Positions 10,765 to 22,445 are shown, counted from the stretch's first letter. The stretch: DNA of 64,000 nucleotides from Blakeslea trispora (GCA_025331445.1 JAIWNE010000003.1:744001-808000); one strand, 5' to 3'. Program-made: numbers and translations. The notes: generated by a model from the sequence alone, not told the origin.

Positions 10765-11682
10765 CTACTTTGTATGTTGTCTCATTTGGTCAGTGAATTT
10801 TTCAGGGACATTGTACAGTTTCATGAATTCAATCAAGGTAGGTACAGACATACGAAATCCACTTTGAATTGGACGAGGAGATGTATGAAACATAAACAGT
10901 CTGCCATCACCTGAAGGATCGATTGCTCGGGAGACGATGCTGGCCATTTCAAAGGACATAGTGTGGTCAATCTTCAATCTTGCATCTTCTACTTTCAGAA
11001 AATAGCCAGAGAATTGCCTTTCATAACCATAACTTACTCTGATATGTGGGTTTTGATAGAAAGTGCTTGAAGTAGACTTGGGCTCGTCACGCTGCTGCAA
11101 ATGAACTTCTGTGCGAAGTCTGTCCATCAAGTTCAACTGATAAAAAAAGTCTGATAAATCCAATTGATCATCTCCTTCCTCCAACATCTTTGAAATGAGG
11201 TCTTGACCCTTTCTTAATTTGCCAGCTGTTTCTTTGTCTGTGAATTCGTTAATCAACAGTTCAGGCGAGCCGTGGATCCAGTGATAGACAAACTCATTAG
11301 TTGGTTGATGTTCTCTGATTTTGTCATCGACTAAATCGAGCAACTTTCCTCTGGTACAGTAAACATCCAAATCGTTTCTTCTGACACCAAGCTTAATGAC
11401 CAAGTTTTCATACAATTTGAGTAGCAAGGATTGTTCTTGTGTATTACAGCAATTGGAGAAGCCATATTGATATAGCGTTTCAGAATCCATAGGGATTTGC
11501 TTCTTGAAGACAGCACTAATAAGATGGTCTGCAGTTTTGATACCATCTGAGGGGGGACAGGAAAAGATATGGTTGACATAATAGTCAAACTTTTGACAAT
11601 GATGGGTACACTCAAACACCTTTTGACAGTTGGGGCATTGTTTGCATGTATGCTCTTGACATCTTTTGCAGAACATACTCAT
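10765..11682 (-). CDS. MYND-type zinc-finger protein, function unknown
   Basis: Single-exon frame of 305 aa. Residues 5-42 carry the cysteine/histidine spacing of a MYND finger: C5-x2-C8, C16-x2-C19, C25-x3-C29, H38-x3-C42, with the typical FECTHHCQKFDY segment (compare CQ..DW in the family). MYND fingers bind short proline-containing peptides or help fold SET proteins. Downstream there is no SET domain motif; the remaining 260 residues are mixed alpha/beta without a signature I know. The stop codon lies about 280 bp from the KH gene's stop, so the two are convergent. The first methionine chosen precedes the finger by only four residues. Confidence 0.65.
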   Translation of the reverse strand: MSMFCKRCQEHTCKQCPNCQKVFECTHHCQKFDYYVNHIFSCPPSDGIKTADHLISAVFKKQIPMDSETLYQYGFSNCCNTQEQSLLLKLYENLVIKLGVRRNDLDVYCTRGKLLDLVDDKIREHQPTNEFVYHWIHGSPELLINEFTDKETAGKLRKGQDLISKMLEEGDDQLDLSDFFYQLNLMDRLRTEVHLQQRDEPKSTSSTFYQNPHIRVSYGYERQFSGYFLKVEDARLKIDHTMSFEMASIVSRAIDPSGDGRLFMFHTSPRPIQSGFRMSVPTLIEFMKLYNVPEKFTDQMRQHTK

Positions 11683-12344
11683 TTTTGTTGTTGTTGTTTT
11701 TTGGATTAAAAAGAGAGAGAGAGAAAAGACATCTTTGCAAATTTTGCTTAAAAAACATTTTTTTTACCACATAGAATTGTTGATTTATTGATTAGCAGAT
11801 ACATTGAAATATAACAGTTGCTTTATTTGAGAGTGTTCATATTCTTAGAACTACACTCTTATATTGAGTATGCTCTTCAATTGAATGGCATTTTAGCGCT
11901 TGAAGCGATATAAATCATAGGATTGCTACCCTTATATTGAGAATACTCTTAAATCGAGCAACTACTACATATAGACTGTCGATGTAAGATGACTTTTGAA
12001 GAAGAAAAATGCAAGGTATAATTTTGTTGATTTTCAAAGAACCAACGTCAAGAAGCTGAGAGGCAGACAAATTGTTTAGCTCAGAATCAGAAAGACCAAG
12101 CATTTCTTTAATACAGAGACAAATCAAACTTACTCTTCAAATATGATTTTCATTCTGTTCTGAAAGCAAAAATCTGCTCAAGTGATTATATAGGCTTAAA
12201 AAAAATAAAGGGAGGATAAAAAATATGCCACTAGACATACATTAATCCTTTTTTAGAGGCATATTACGTTTAAAAAATAGAGAGAGAGAAGGAAACATAG
12301 TCATTTTAGTTCAGGCAAGTGTTGTCTTTTTAAACTGTCATACA
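11683..12344. other. Intergenic between two minus-strand genes, holding a small inverted-repeat element
   Basis: Apart from the 148-bp element at 11816-11963, nothing coding is supported. GA-rich microsatellite patches (gagagagag) occur near 11713 and 12283. Confidence 0.4.
11816..11963. mobile_element. MITE-like element, copy A, with ~23-bp terminal inverted repeats
   Basis: A 148-bp segment begins agttgctttatttgagagtg and ends, as reverse complement, agttgctcgatttaagagta; the ends match at about 19 of 23 positions. A diverged second copy in the opposite orientation is found at about 60943-61063. No coding capacity. No clear target-site duplication could be seen, so the boundaries are provisional. 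Confidence 0.6.
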
Positions 12345-13520
12345 TTAAAATGTCTCACAAATAAGCAGTTGGTGGAAGCCTTGCTGAGATACTTTCTTAG
12401 TTGCCAGATGGCAAGCAAACTCAAGTGCTTTTTCCAGCGATATATCAAAACAAGTCATATGATAAATGATACCTGCTATGAAGGTATCGCCCGCACCCAC
12501 ACTATCAACAACTTTATCGACAGTTGCCGGTAAAGCATGCCATGTTTGTTTTGTCTTGTTATCAAACACGACAGCTCCTTCAGCACCCCAGGTACAAAAA
12601 GCAGTTGCACTAAATGCTATTGTTGATAGATATTCACATTTTACTTTCTTTTCCAACTTACTTTGGGGAAAGCCTTTTTTCCAAATCAGTCAAAAAAGAA
12701 GCTGGTGTCTGATACCCATGATGTTGAGCATAGAGTTTTGAGAAAAAGACAATGTCTCCCTAAAATTTCTCTTAGTGTTAGTATAGGTAGGAATTCTCTC
12801 AGACTATTTTGCTTTACTAGAGGGAGCAAAAGATCAATATCTGGCCTATCAGGCTTTTCCAATTCTATGGAAATGATCAAGTTTGAATTCCAATTTTCTT
12901 GAGTAGCCTTCTTCTTTAGCCATTCAATCTGACGTATTGTCTCGGCAATATTGCGACCTTCAAAATGAACCCACCAACCATGGTCAGAATGAAGCTGCTC
13001 AAACACTTTTATAAACTCCTCCAAACTTATTTCATCCAAGCTAACAAAAAAAAAAAGAATCAAGTTGATAGGATGATTTGACAGATACTTTTCTTATTGT
13101 TTACTTGTTATTTGATATGATCGTCCTTGAGCTGGTTTCCTTACTATGGATAATAGTAGAGGAAGGCGTGAGTTGGTTTTGTCTGAATATAAATGTATCA
13201 ATTGTTTCTATAGGCTTCAATGACTCTATGATGTAACTATAAAAGAGGTTGTCTCGGTTAATATCTAGTTGCATTATGGATACTCCTCCTTTTTTTTTTT
13301 TCTACCTTGATGTCTCACGAGACCCAACAGCGGATAGGTAGTACACGTTTAACGGGTGATGCTGTGCTAATACTTGAGCAGTGTTGCATGTATTTCCTCC
13401 TAATCTTTGTTCAGCAGCATAAGCTCTTAATTTGCTGTCCTCTTTAGGGAAAAAGTCAACATGTAATATATTATCTAAATAGACCTGTCCGACTAATAAG
13501 ATAGAATGCTTTTTCATCAT
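12345..13520 (-). CDS. PfkB-family sugar kinase, ketohexokinase-like
   Basis: Five exons (13520-13306, 13236-13105, 13040-12818, 12759-12662, 12609-12345) close exactly to 310 aa, near the 298 aa of animal ketohexokinase. The N-terminus shows a pfkB substrate strand (LLVGQVYLDN) and the RLGGNTCNTAQVLAQ block. The middle holds TSSRTI and HFEGRN, as in ketohexokinases, and the C-terminus has VDSVGAGDTFIAG with the catalytic Asp, then a KKVSQQGF segment near the end. Ketohexokinase phosphorylates fructose at C1 with ATP. The enzyme class is firm; the exact sugar is inferred. The gene is divergent from the TCP11-family gene with 210 bp between the start codons, a shared promoter region. The last intron uses the acceptor atttag; the nearer caatag would place a stop in frame. 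Confidence 0.82.
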
Positions 13521-13730
13521 TAAATCAAGTAAAGAAAAAAGGGGGGGGGTCAAGTTGGAAAGAAAGACAAAAAAAAAATCATACACATGTGTGATATCAG
13601 ATAAGTCACAGGATGATAAAAAAAAAGAATCCTTAGTCAGTTTTTGCTTCTTCTTCTTTTTTTTCTCTTCTTCTCTTCCCCCCTTCATTCTAGTATTTGT
13701 GGATTCTATAGCCACTGATTCTATTTTGTA

Positions 13731-15395
13731 ATGGAATCTATCACAAGCAATAATCGAGAGAAAAAGACAGGATTCTATGTCCTAGGTGATTTGTCGTCTT
13801 GTCAAAAACCATCTCATTTAGAGGAAAGATTCAGGCGGGAGTTGAAAATACAGCAACCGAAAAGGAAAAAAGACAACTTTGAAGCTAAGCAAGCAGCTCT
13901 CTTGGAGGCAAGAAAGAGAAAATCAGATCAGCGCCTTCAAAAAGTCAAACAAGCTGCCAAAGAGGCAAAAGACAAACAGGAGGATAGGCTTCAATTGCTC
14001 TCCAAATCAATGGCTATAGCTGAATTAAACAGAAATATTTATATCGAAAAGAGAAGAGCCTATTCAAAAAGAACGGTGGATAGAGCAAAACATGTGGCAC
14101 TTCAAAATCAAAAGAGATCCAAGCAGGAGCAAGGTGAGAGAGAGAGAATTTTGTGGAAAATGAAAGAAACTTTTTTTTTTTTTGTATTAATCATTTTCTT
14201 AGAAAGGCGTAGGGCTGAACTTGAAAGCCGATTAGAAAAGACAGAAGAAAGACGATTGGCTCATTTGAGCAGATATAAATTACAGAAAAAAGTAATTCCT
14301 CCTTCTTCTTTTACTTCAACTAACTCTAAAGACAACATGCCAGCCACTTCTGCAAAAAAGATTGCAACACCTCCTTTATCTCCATCTTTAACAGCTCCAA
14401 AGAAGAAGCCATCATCCTGGTCTATCATACTGAAAGCCTTCAAAGACTTAGGCTTACCATTACCTTCTTCACCTGATACTTGGTTGGAATTCAATGCACT
14501 TGGCCAATTACTTCACCAACCTAAAGTAATTGTCATTACCACCAAAGTGTTGAATACGGCTCTCAAGATGGTGGATGAAGAGAGTAGGCATCGTGCTCGA
14601 ATCCTATTGACTTCATACATGACTCTCATGTGTCCTAAAGAGGTATTACAGGACGTGAATGGTACTGAAGAAATGCGCCTGCATGCAGCGGCCAAGGAAA
14701 TGTTGCAGCTATTTGAAGCTTGGCTAAAGGCACATGGACGTCCAGGTGCTACTGCAGCTCGAATGGCTTTTGTCAGTGCCTGGGATGATTACACCATGTT
14801 ATTTGAATCCTGGAAGTCAAGGGATTGCGATCAATTGGTAAAGAACATGATCAGCTACTACGTCGAGCTTTCCACACTCCGTCAGACAATCATTGCTCAG
14901 AACCATGGTGATGAAACTGTTGGTGAGCAATTAAAGCAACAACTAGAGCAAATCAAGGTCAAGCTCCAAAAATTGGGTGGCAACGATGCACTAAATAGCT
15001 TGCAGAGAGCATTGGAATCATCTGCCTCCTCCACTTCAACTGGTAGAAAGAGACAACAGCAAAACAGCACGCCTCGATCTTCAGACGATATGGATCTATT
15101 TGAGCAGCGTCAACAACAAGAGAAATCTGAACAGCTAGGTCGACTTCTTGACGGCTTTGCTCAATCCGATTCTGGTCTTACAAATGAGTTTTTGGCTCAT
15201 GAATTGATCATGGACCCTGAATTTAAGTTACAGCACCATGAGTCAAGTAACGAGTTGGAGAAGAGAGTTCGATTGATGGCTGAAAAGGCATTCTTTGATA
15301 AATTAGAACAAGACATTCGACAGGGAAAGGCTGATTCATCTTTGCCTTCAGTTATTCAAGATGTCAAAACGGTAAGCTAGAGTGTAAAGCAGAAA

Positions 15396-15433
<38 letters not shown>

Positions 15434-16526
15434 AACAAGAAATTGACCAAGTTTGCTATAGCGCATGTTATCACTTGTTCGTCCTCACAGTTCACTGTAC
15501 AAGCAAGTGGACGAAGCTATTGATTTAAGCCTCATTAAGCAGCAGATAAAGCAGCACTCATTCGATATGCAGCACATGATATCATATGTATTGAATACAA
15601 TGTCAGGCATGTGTGCTCCTGTACGAGATCAAGAGATACAAGGTGCCAAAGCATCAGAAAGCATGATTGAGCAAATGAAATTGATCTTGACCATTCTTGA
15701 CAACATGAACCTAGACTTGGCCAATTTTAGACTACGATCTTTACGCCCTCATCTAATGTCAATTGCTATTGAATACGAACGTAACAAGTTTGCTGCTATG
15801 CTCAATCAAGGCACCATTCAGCTTGTTCGCACAAAGACATGGTTGACTGAATCCACAAAGAAACTTTGTCAAGTAGCAGCTCAACGTAATCCGGAGAATA
15901 TCTTGCCAGAGAAAAACAACAAGCCCTCACATGATACTGTATTTGAAGAAGCATTCGTGTCACTTTTGGTGCAACCTGAACCCATTGTCCATTCAAGCGA
16001 GTTACCGGAAACATTATACCTAGATGTAAAGCGGATGAGTGAGTACCAGAATGAGGTTCAAGCAACGACTATGGTAGCGGCCTTGCTTATGTTGGCCAAG
16101 AACTTTGGATCGATTCATCAACAACAGTTATCGAGATTAGCCAGTCGTCTGTTTACCATGCTAGAAGACAGTACGACTTCGATCGATAATCTAGCATCAG
16201 AAATTGAAACATCAGCCAATGTTCGGTCTGAGCGAAAAGCTATGGTGCGAACTATGGTTGACAAGACTATCAACCAGACTGATACAGTTTATTCGTTACT
16301 CTCACGAAGAATTGCTTCTGTCATCAGAAACACGATTCAAAACAATCAATTCGTCACTGAAGCTGTTTTAACCAGCAACGGATTAGACCCTATCCGAGCC
16401 CAATTGCAGTCAATCTCACTCAAAATACAGCAACTGGCCAACCACAATCGTAAAGTGTACTCTAGTTGGTACAATGACATTATTACAGAAGCATTGAATG
16501 ACAATGCGGCTGTCTCTAGTCAATAA
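13731..16526 (+). CDS. TCP11-family protein (Sok1-like)
   Basis: Three exons, 13731-14133, 14203-15371 and 15462-16526, close to 878 aa. The N-terminal 200 residues are Lys/Glu/Arg-rich coiled coil (LEERFRRELK, EARKRKSDQR). A Pro/Ser/Lys-rich linker follows, then the long helical TCP11 domain: FKDLGLPLPSSPDTWLEF, MCPKEVLQDV and later FDMQHMISYVLNTMSGMCAPVRD, a signature stretch of the family. Fungal Sok1-type members act in cAMP/PKA signalling; the animal members act in sperm; the biochemical role is unclear. Intron 1 (69 nt) is a multiple of three without stops, so retention would insert 23 mostly hydrophobic residues. Intron 2 contains over 30 A in a row. Divergent from the PfkB gene. Confidence 0.85.
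15397..15431 (+). repeat. Poly(A) run in TCP11-gene intron 2
   Basis: More than 30 consecutive A between the donor at 15372 and the acceptor at 15461. Probably simple slippage; no TE signature alongside. Confidence 0.85.
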
Positions 16527-17029
16527 ATTATTATTATAGCAGAATAAGGGCATTCATAAGCTTTCTTTCCTTTTTTTCCCTCCTTTTTTATCATATGAAA
16601 ATTCAATTGTTTGTTTGTTAATTAAATAGAATCAAACAAAAATAAACAATTTCATAGTATAAAACCTTCTCTCCCCCCCCTTCTTTTTTTTTTAACTCAA
16701 CACATATATTTTGTTTTCACGGATTATAAAAACGAGTACAAGAAACAAAAAAGAAGAATAAAGAGAGAATGGCAGAAAAAAAAAACCCCCCCTCCTCTCT
16801 TTTAAATGGTGTTTACCAAACATGGTAAAAGCGACCAAGTTTGTTTTTATTATTTCAAAAATAATAATATGGCTAGTATAAACACCATTTAACAATCATT
16901 GGAGATCTTGGAAACGCCTTATTTATATTTTTTTTTTTTTGAGGCAAAATACATACATAAATACAAAAACATTATACATCATATCCCTTTTTTTTGAGGG
17001 AGTGAAAGGAGAACTTGTAACAAAATAAG
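16527..17029. other. Convergent intergenic region with 91-bp hairpin
   Basis: The TCP11-family gene and the coiled-coil gene meet tail to tail here. T- and C-rich tracts flank a perfect 14-bp inverted repeat (16802-16815 and 16879-16892, ttaaatggtgttta). It could fold as a shared 3'-end hairpin or be a tiny inverted-repeat element. Confidence 0.5.
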
Positions 17030-18636
17030 TTAATGATCTAATAAAAGGTCAGGACCTTTCCATAGATTGATAAATATAGCAGCTGATAATATTATAGCAA
17101 ACCGACACCAACGAAATAAGGAGCGGAATAAGCAACGAATGTGGAATAGAATACGATTGATAAGTCCACCTTTGGGTAATGACTCTACTTGGGTCTGTGT
17201 TTGTCGTTTGATGAGGGCTGGATAAAGATCATGTTCGGCATAGATAGTTCCATTTCCTTTTGGACCAAACAAACTCGAGTCAGACAGACTCTTTGCCATC
17301 AGCTCTTCAGCGTCCTCCAAGAAGGCGTGGTCATCTATGCCTAATGTTGCAAAGAGCGTGTCTGCTGCATAATCAGCGGGTGCGTTATAAAAAGAAGTGA
17401 GATGGCGCTCTGTCATTTCATATAGCTTGTTTGGCAAACTCTCCTCGCTACTCAAGTCTGACAAATGTGTTTCCGATGCACTCTTCTTCATTGTATAGTT
17501 CTGGCTCCAAGCATGCTCAAGTTCACCCAAAAGGCTTCGGTGTTGCTTTTGGTTGAATAAGAAAGAGGTGATGGTAGAAGAGGTGGATCGCTTAGATATT
17601 AGGCTAGGTGTATGAGGAGACCACAGACCACGGTCGCGCAGCTTTGATAAAATCAACCGATGGTCTTCTAAACTATCGCTCAGTTCTTTAATGTGTTTTC
17701 GTTGTTGCTCGAATGCCTCTTGAAGCGTAGCATAATTCAATTGAGTCAATTCGAATTGTTCAAACTCTTTTTTTAATAGGTCCAGATCTTTTAGAGAAAC
17801 AAGCAACTTGTCTTCTACCGACTTTTTCGATAGCTGTAGATGCTTATTTTCCATACATAGTTCTTCTAGCTTCTTTGTCAGCTCACCTAGTAGTTCTAGG
17901 TCTTCTGACTGCCTTTGCTCGAATTCCCTTCGTTCATCAAGCTGGCCCACATGCTGCTGCTTTTTTATTTCTTCAAGCTCTTGAACCTTCTGCGCTGCTA
18001 AATCAAGATCATGTTTGAGTATTTCAATCTCTGATTCTAGCTTTTGTTGCTTCTTGTTATAAGTTTGATTTGTCAGGTCAGATTCTTTCTGTGTTTGTTC
18101 CAACAAGAGCTGTATCTCTGCATTTTTTCGTTCAAGTGATTCAATTATTTCATCATAAGATCGCTTATTTGAAATGAAGCGCATGTCTTCACCCTCTTGG
18201 GTTTCCTGCTGCTGCCTGGACTCTAACTCGCAGTTCCGCACATTTTCTAGTAGCTTGTCGTAATCTGATTTCAGTGCCTGGTTATGCTCAAGTAAGGATT
18301 TACCAATTTCAGCCGCTAGCAATAAATCTTTTTAAAAGAGAGAGACTTTTTTTTTAATTCATGTGAATAAGCAATTGACAACATAACAATAGAGTCCTTA
18401 CTTTTCTCTTTTTCTCTCAACGACTTGTATGCACTCTTCAATAGCGATCCAAGTTCTGAGGCAGATTTTTCAGCTATACCAGAGACAACAGAGGACAAAA
18501 AAGAAGCATTTGAATCGGCAGGTGAACAAAGAGGCTCCTCTTCATGATGTAATTTATCAGTCGGTGTTGACTGTGAGACTTTGTGACTGGAAATGACCTG
18601 AAGCTTAGGTCTGGTTTTAATATGAGAAGCAAGCAT
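17030..18636 (-). CDS. Coiled-coil tail-anchored protein with CC1-box: candidate dynein adaptor
   Basis: Exons 18636-18402 and 18327-17030 close to 510 aa. Across the splice junction the protein reads LLLAAEIGKSLLEHNQAL. This matches the CC1 box of BICD, HAP1, TRAK and Spindly proteins (AAxxG followed by a leucine-rich helix), which binds the dynein light intermediate chain. A long coiled coil of about 220 residues follows (for example QELEEIKKQQ, LCMENKHLQLSKK). After a Ser/Thr-rich linker the C-terminus has a single hydrophobic helix (FAIILSAAIFINLW) with basic residues before it and only about ten after it, as in tail-anchored proteins. The combination suggests an adaptor linking dynein to an organelle. 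The motif is seen; the function is inference. It could alternatively be a structural coiled-coil membrane protein. Confidence 0.72.
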
Positions 18637-20209
18637 ATGAATAACAAAAATGAAAGAAAGTGTTGAAAGAGAAACAAAAGGATGAAATATAAGAAAAAAA
18701 GCAAGTTATTTATGTATAAAATCGGAGTTGTGCATGATCAACGTTTGCCTTTGTGCCTACCCCCCCTTTTTTCAACACTGCGCCTGCTGACTTGCGAAAC
18801 TCTGTAGACCAGTGTCACAGCAAAGTTGTACAGACTCAATTTATGGACATGATCAAACAAACATCGTAGTACAGAATAGTGAACAATAGAATAGAGTTTG
18901 TAACTATTGAATTACTTTTCGACAAAAAGGAGAAGAAGGCAAGTGGGATCGTTCAGACATGATCTAACAAGAAAAGGTGTATCTACTACAATGACCCAAT
19001 TGAAAGGTATAGCTAGCTTGTTTAGTAACTTAAAAAACAAGTTGTTTCACAGCTTCTTTTTTAAAAAGATCCTATTGAGATTGCTTACCCTCATTATGTA
19101 TCGAATTCACCTCTGCTGAAATGTTTAGATTTTAGGACTTGAAGTATTCTTACCCTAGAGATATAATCAAGAAGTATAGCAAGAAGGAAGAAAAAAAAAC
19201 CTGATGTCATTATGCAAGGTATCAGCATTTAGGAAAGCCTTGTGCGATACTTACACTAACGAAAATAGAGCAAGTCAATCTTATTCTTTTTTTTTTTTCT
19301 TCCTCTTTGCTAATTACAGCACACTGCTTTTGTTGTGAGTGTTTCTTGATTTGAAAAAAAAAAAGATACTAATGATGCCATTTTTCTTGACGTACTAAAA
19401 CAATATTGACTTCTTTAAGCAAAACAAGTAACAATCACTATTGGTGGCCTTTGAAATATCACTAAGTTTTGATACTTTAATGATTGCTGTTTGTGCGCGA
19501 AAAACGATCTGTATTCACTTGGTCTGTGCATCTTGGAGTTTTGAGTTCTTTTCAAGTTATATAGCAGAATCACCGGCTTCAGTAGAAATGAAGCTGATGG
19601 GAAATGTTTGTCTGCTGTCTGAGCTATGTTATGTGCATAATAAATCTCTTTCTCATAATTATTCAATAAGGATAAAGTACAACCAGAATTAATTTGAGTG
19701 CAAAGCCTATTTTGCAAGCTGTGTTTTTTGTCTTTCATCATTGCCAATCTATCGCAATACATTAAGAAAACATTTACATCAACAATGGCTCGAATGGCCT
19801 TTCATTTGCCCTGTTTCCTTTGATAAGCTTTTTTGTTCAGAAAACGATATTTACTCATCAGTATTACGATTGAAACCAAGGCACTTTTGAGTGATTGCCC
19901 AATTGTCCGTTTAGTGTTTCGATGAGTCAGGAACAAATTAGCTCAAGAACATCAGTTGAATTGATAGTTCTTTTGAATTGAATCATAAATTCTTATTTGA
20001 TGATAATTGCCACATAGACAAAAGCTTGATTACAGTTTTATTCACCTCAGTCATTCGTTACAAATTTATTCTTGTCAAACACTAAAAGTTATAAGCTCCA
20101 CAACTAACCTCTTCCTCCTTTTTCTAAAAGAATTTCTTGGAGCTGTACTACAAAAAGCGGCTGATCTCTGAAAATGGTAATGTAAACAATGTTTATTTAT
20201 ATACAATTA
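18637..20209. other. Intergenic, about 1.6 kb, no gene supported
   Basis: Short open frames on both strands (for example 18907-19119 + and 19415-19762 -) lack starts in good context, domains or splice partners. A/T-rich throughout. Probably contains the promoter of the coiled-coil gene at its left end and the 3' flank of the RecQ gene at its right end. Confidence 0.4.
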
Positions 20210-22445
20210 TTAGTCCAAGTAGATATATTCTGGTTCAACTGCTTTGCGCTTTTTAGGCTTGTTGCTCGCCAGAAAAGCAAGTTCGATTTCAATGTCTGAA
20301 TTCAGAGCCTGCTGACCACGTTGGCCCTCAACGATATATCTGTATGAAGCCTTTTGAGCAACTTTCAAATAACAATATTTTTCTTGGACTTACGTGATTG
20401 TATTGTATGGGGTGAACAGAAAGTCTTCTCGAAGATATCTCTCAAATAAGAGGTGGTTCAAGATGCGTTCAATATCCTTTGATTGAAAAGTCAACAACAC
20501 ATAGGCTCTCTATCATTATTTCTCTTACATAATCACTCAATGATCTATCCACTGGAATTTGAATACGGCCATCCTTTTGAACATGACTCTTTGCAATCCC
20601 TAGTCCACGTCCTTGTAGCATTTGGACTAGCTTACTCATGGTTACCCTCTCATTCACACTTTTGAGAAGGCGGCATAATCGAACAATTGTTTCCGCAAGT
20701 GGACGAATGTTTTGACTTATGGCTGTGCCTTCGGGGCGAGTACAATTGTCACAAATACCACATACTTGATCAGGTGTAACTTGGTTGACGAGTCCTTCTG
20801 AGGATTTAGCGGCATCAAGCGAAAAATATCTCTCGAAAAGTATTTTGCGACACGTAACATAATCTTGAGCATATCGAGCCATCTCATACACTATCCATTG
20901 GATAAGTTATATAGTTCATCATCATATCCCTTTACCTACATCCTGTTTGTCCGCTTACTTCGCCTACAACTAGAGATGAAAGCCGCATAGCTTACTTTAT
21001 TGTCAATTGATTTGTTGTCATTATAGGAATGGTACTTACTATCTGTGCCACGATAATAGATGATGCATTCAGCCATCTTACCATCACGGCCTGCTCTACC
21101 ACTCTCTTGATAATAGCCTTCCATTGACTTGGACATACAATGATGAATGATAAATCGTGTCTCCAGATGATTTATGCCCATACCAAAAGCAATGGTAGCA
21201 ACAATCACCTGAAGCTGGCCTCCTCTCCATTGCTGGTGTACGTATTCCTTGTCTGCCTCATCCATATCTGCATGGTAAGAACTGCATTTGATTCTTCCCT
21301 TGCTTTCGCGATAGATACTGTGTGCTACTGTTTCTGTATCCTTCTTGCTCAAACAGTATATGATGCCAGATTGATTTGGATAATGTGCCAATATCCAATC
21401 AACAATATGCTTAATTGTCTCATCTGCTGAATCTGGTCGCTGCAGCACCTTATAGACAAGATTGGGACCTATCCAGCAAAGTGTCATTATGAGAAAAGCG
21501 GCATAGAAAAGAAATGACTTACGATGGAGAGGTGCGTTAAAGACCAATGTCCCTTTACTTACATGAGGCTGCTTCATGTTTAGAATTTTCATGACATCTT
21601 TCATCACTGACCAAGGGCAAGTGGCTGTAAGTGCCATAATTTTAGTTTGAGGAAATACAGTGCGCAACACATTCAGTTGTTTATAATCAGGTCTAACGTA
21701 TAAGTGTTCGAAGAAAGCTAGTCAGCATTTTGCAGTTGTTTTTATTTGAAAGCAAGAAATACCTAAAATCATGTCCTTGTTGAGAGCAGCAGTGAGCTTC
21801 ATCAATGACAATGCGTGCTAACATACCAGCATCATATGCCTTGTTTAATCTAGCCATAAAGCGCTTGCTTTTAGCAATCTTTTCTGGTGTAACATAGAGT
21901 AGTTTGAAATGAGTGGTGGTTGCCGGTTTGACAGGTACCATATCCCTTTGTACTTGAATCACTTGTTCTTTTGTAGATGTGCCTGTCAGATAGGCAGCAG
22001 GAACATTAGCATCCTTCAAGTGGTATACTTGGTCTTTGATGAGAGATACTAAAGGTGAAATGACCAGGGTGAAGCCATCTTCAAGAAGAGCAGGCAATTG
22101 ATAGCAAAGCGATTTTCCACCACCTGTGGGCAACACAACAAATATATCGCGTTCGTTATCAAGTGCTGCATTCAGTACAGGTAGTTGAAGAGGGCGAAAT
22201 GATTCAATACCAAAGTATGTTTTCGCATGGTCTGCAAGAATGTCTGACCAAGCAAAGCTTGTAGAATGATAAGGATGGCTGTCTTTTCTGTCATGTCCTA
22301 TTGCTTGTTTTGCAAGATTATCTATCAGCTGAGTTCTCTGTCTAACAAGTCTTTCACGATCTGCATTTAGTAGAGCGATAGACGTATCAATTGATTCAAT
22401 CTCTTGATTCACTGCATCCAACTGAGCTTGATCGTCTAATGACAT
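20210..22445 (-). CDS. RECQ1-like DNA helicase with altered aromatic-rich loop
   Basis: ATP-dependent 3'-5' DNA helicase of the RecQ family. Eight exons (22445-21763, 21692-21523, 21468-21040, 20963-20940, 20890-20529, 20476-20394, 20339-20210, with a 24- or 30-nt exon at 20940) close to about 626 aa, close to RECQL1 (649 aa). An N-terminal coiled coil as in RECQL1 precedes FRPLQLPVLNAAL (motif 0), LPTGGGKSLCYQLPA (I), DEAHCCSQQGHDFR (II), SGIIYC (IV), FGMGI (V) and QESGRAGRDG (VI), then the zinc-binding CGICDNC and a winged-helix region. The C-terminus carries KPKKRK, a possible nuclear signal. Odd: the aromatic-rich loop normally reads SQWGHDFRPDY; here the Trp is Gln, and motif V reads GMGINHLETRF rather than GMGIDKP. 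I list seven exon ranges; the micro-exon may begin at 20969. Confidence 0.88.
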
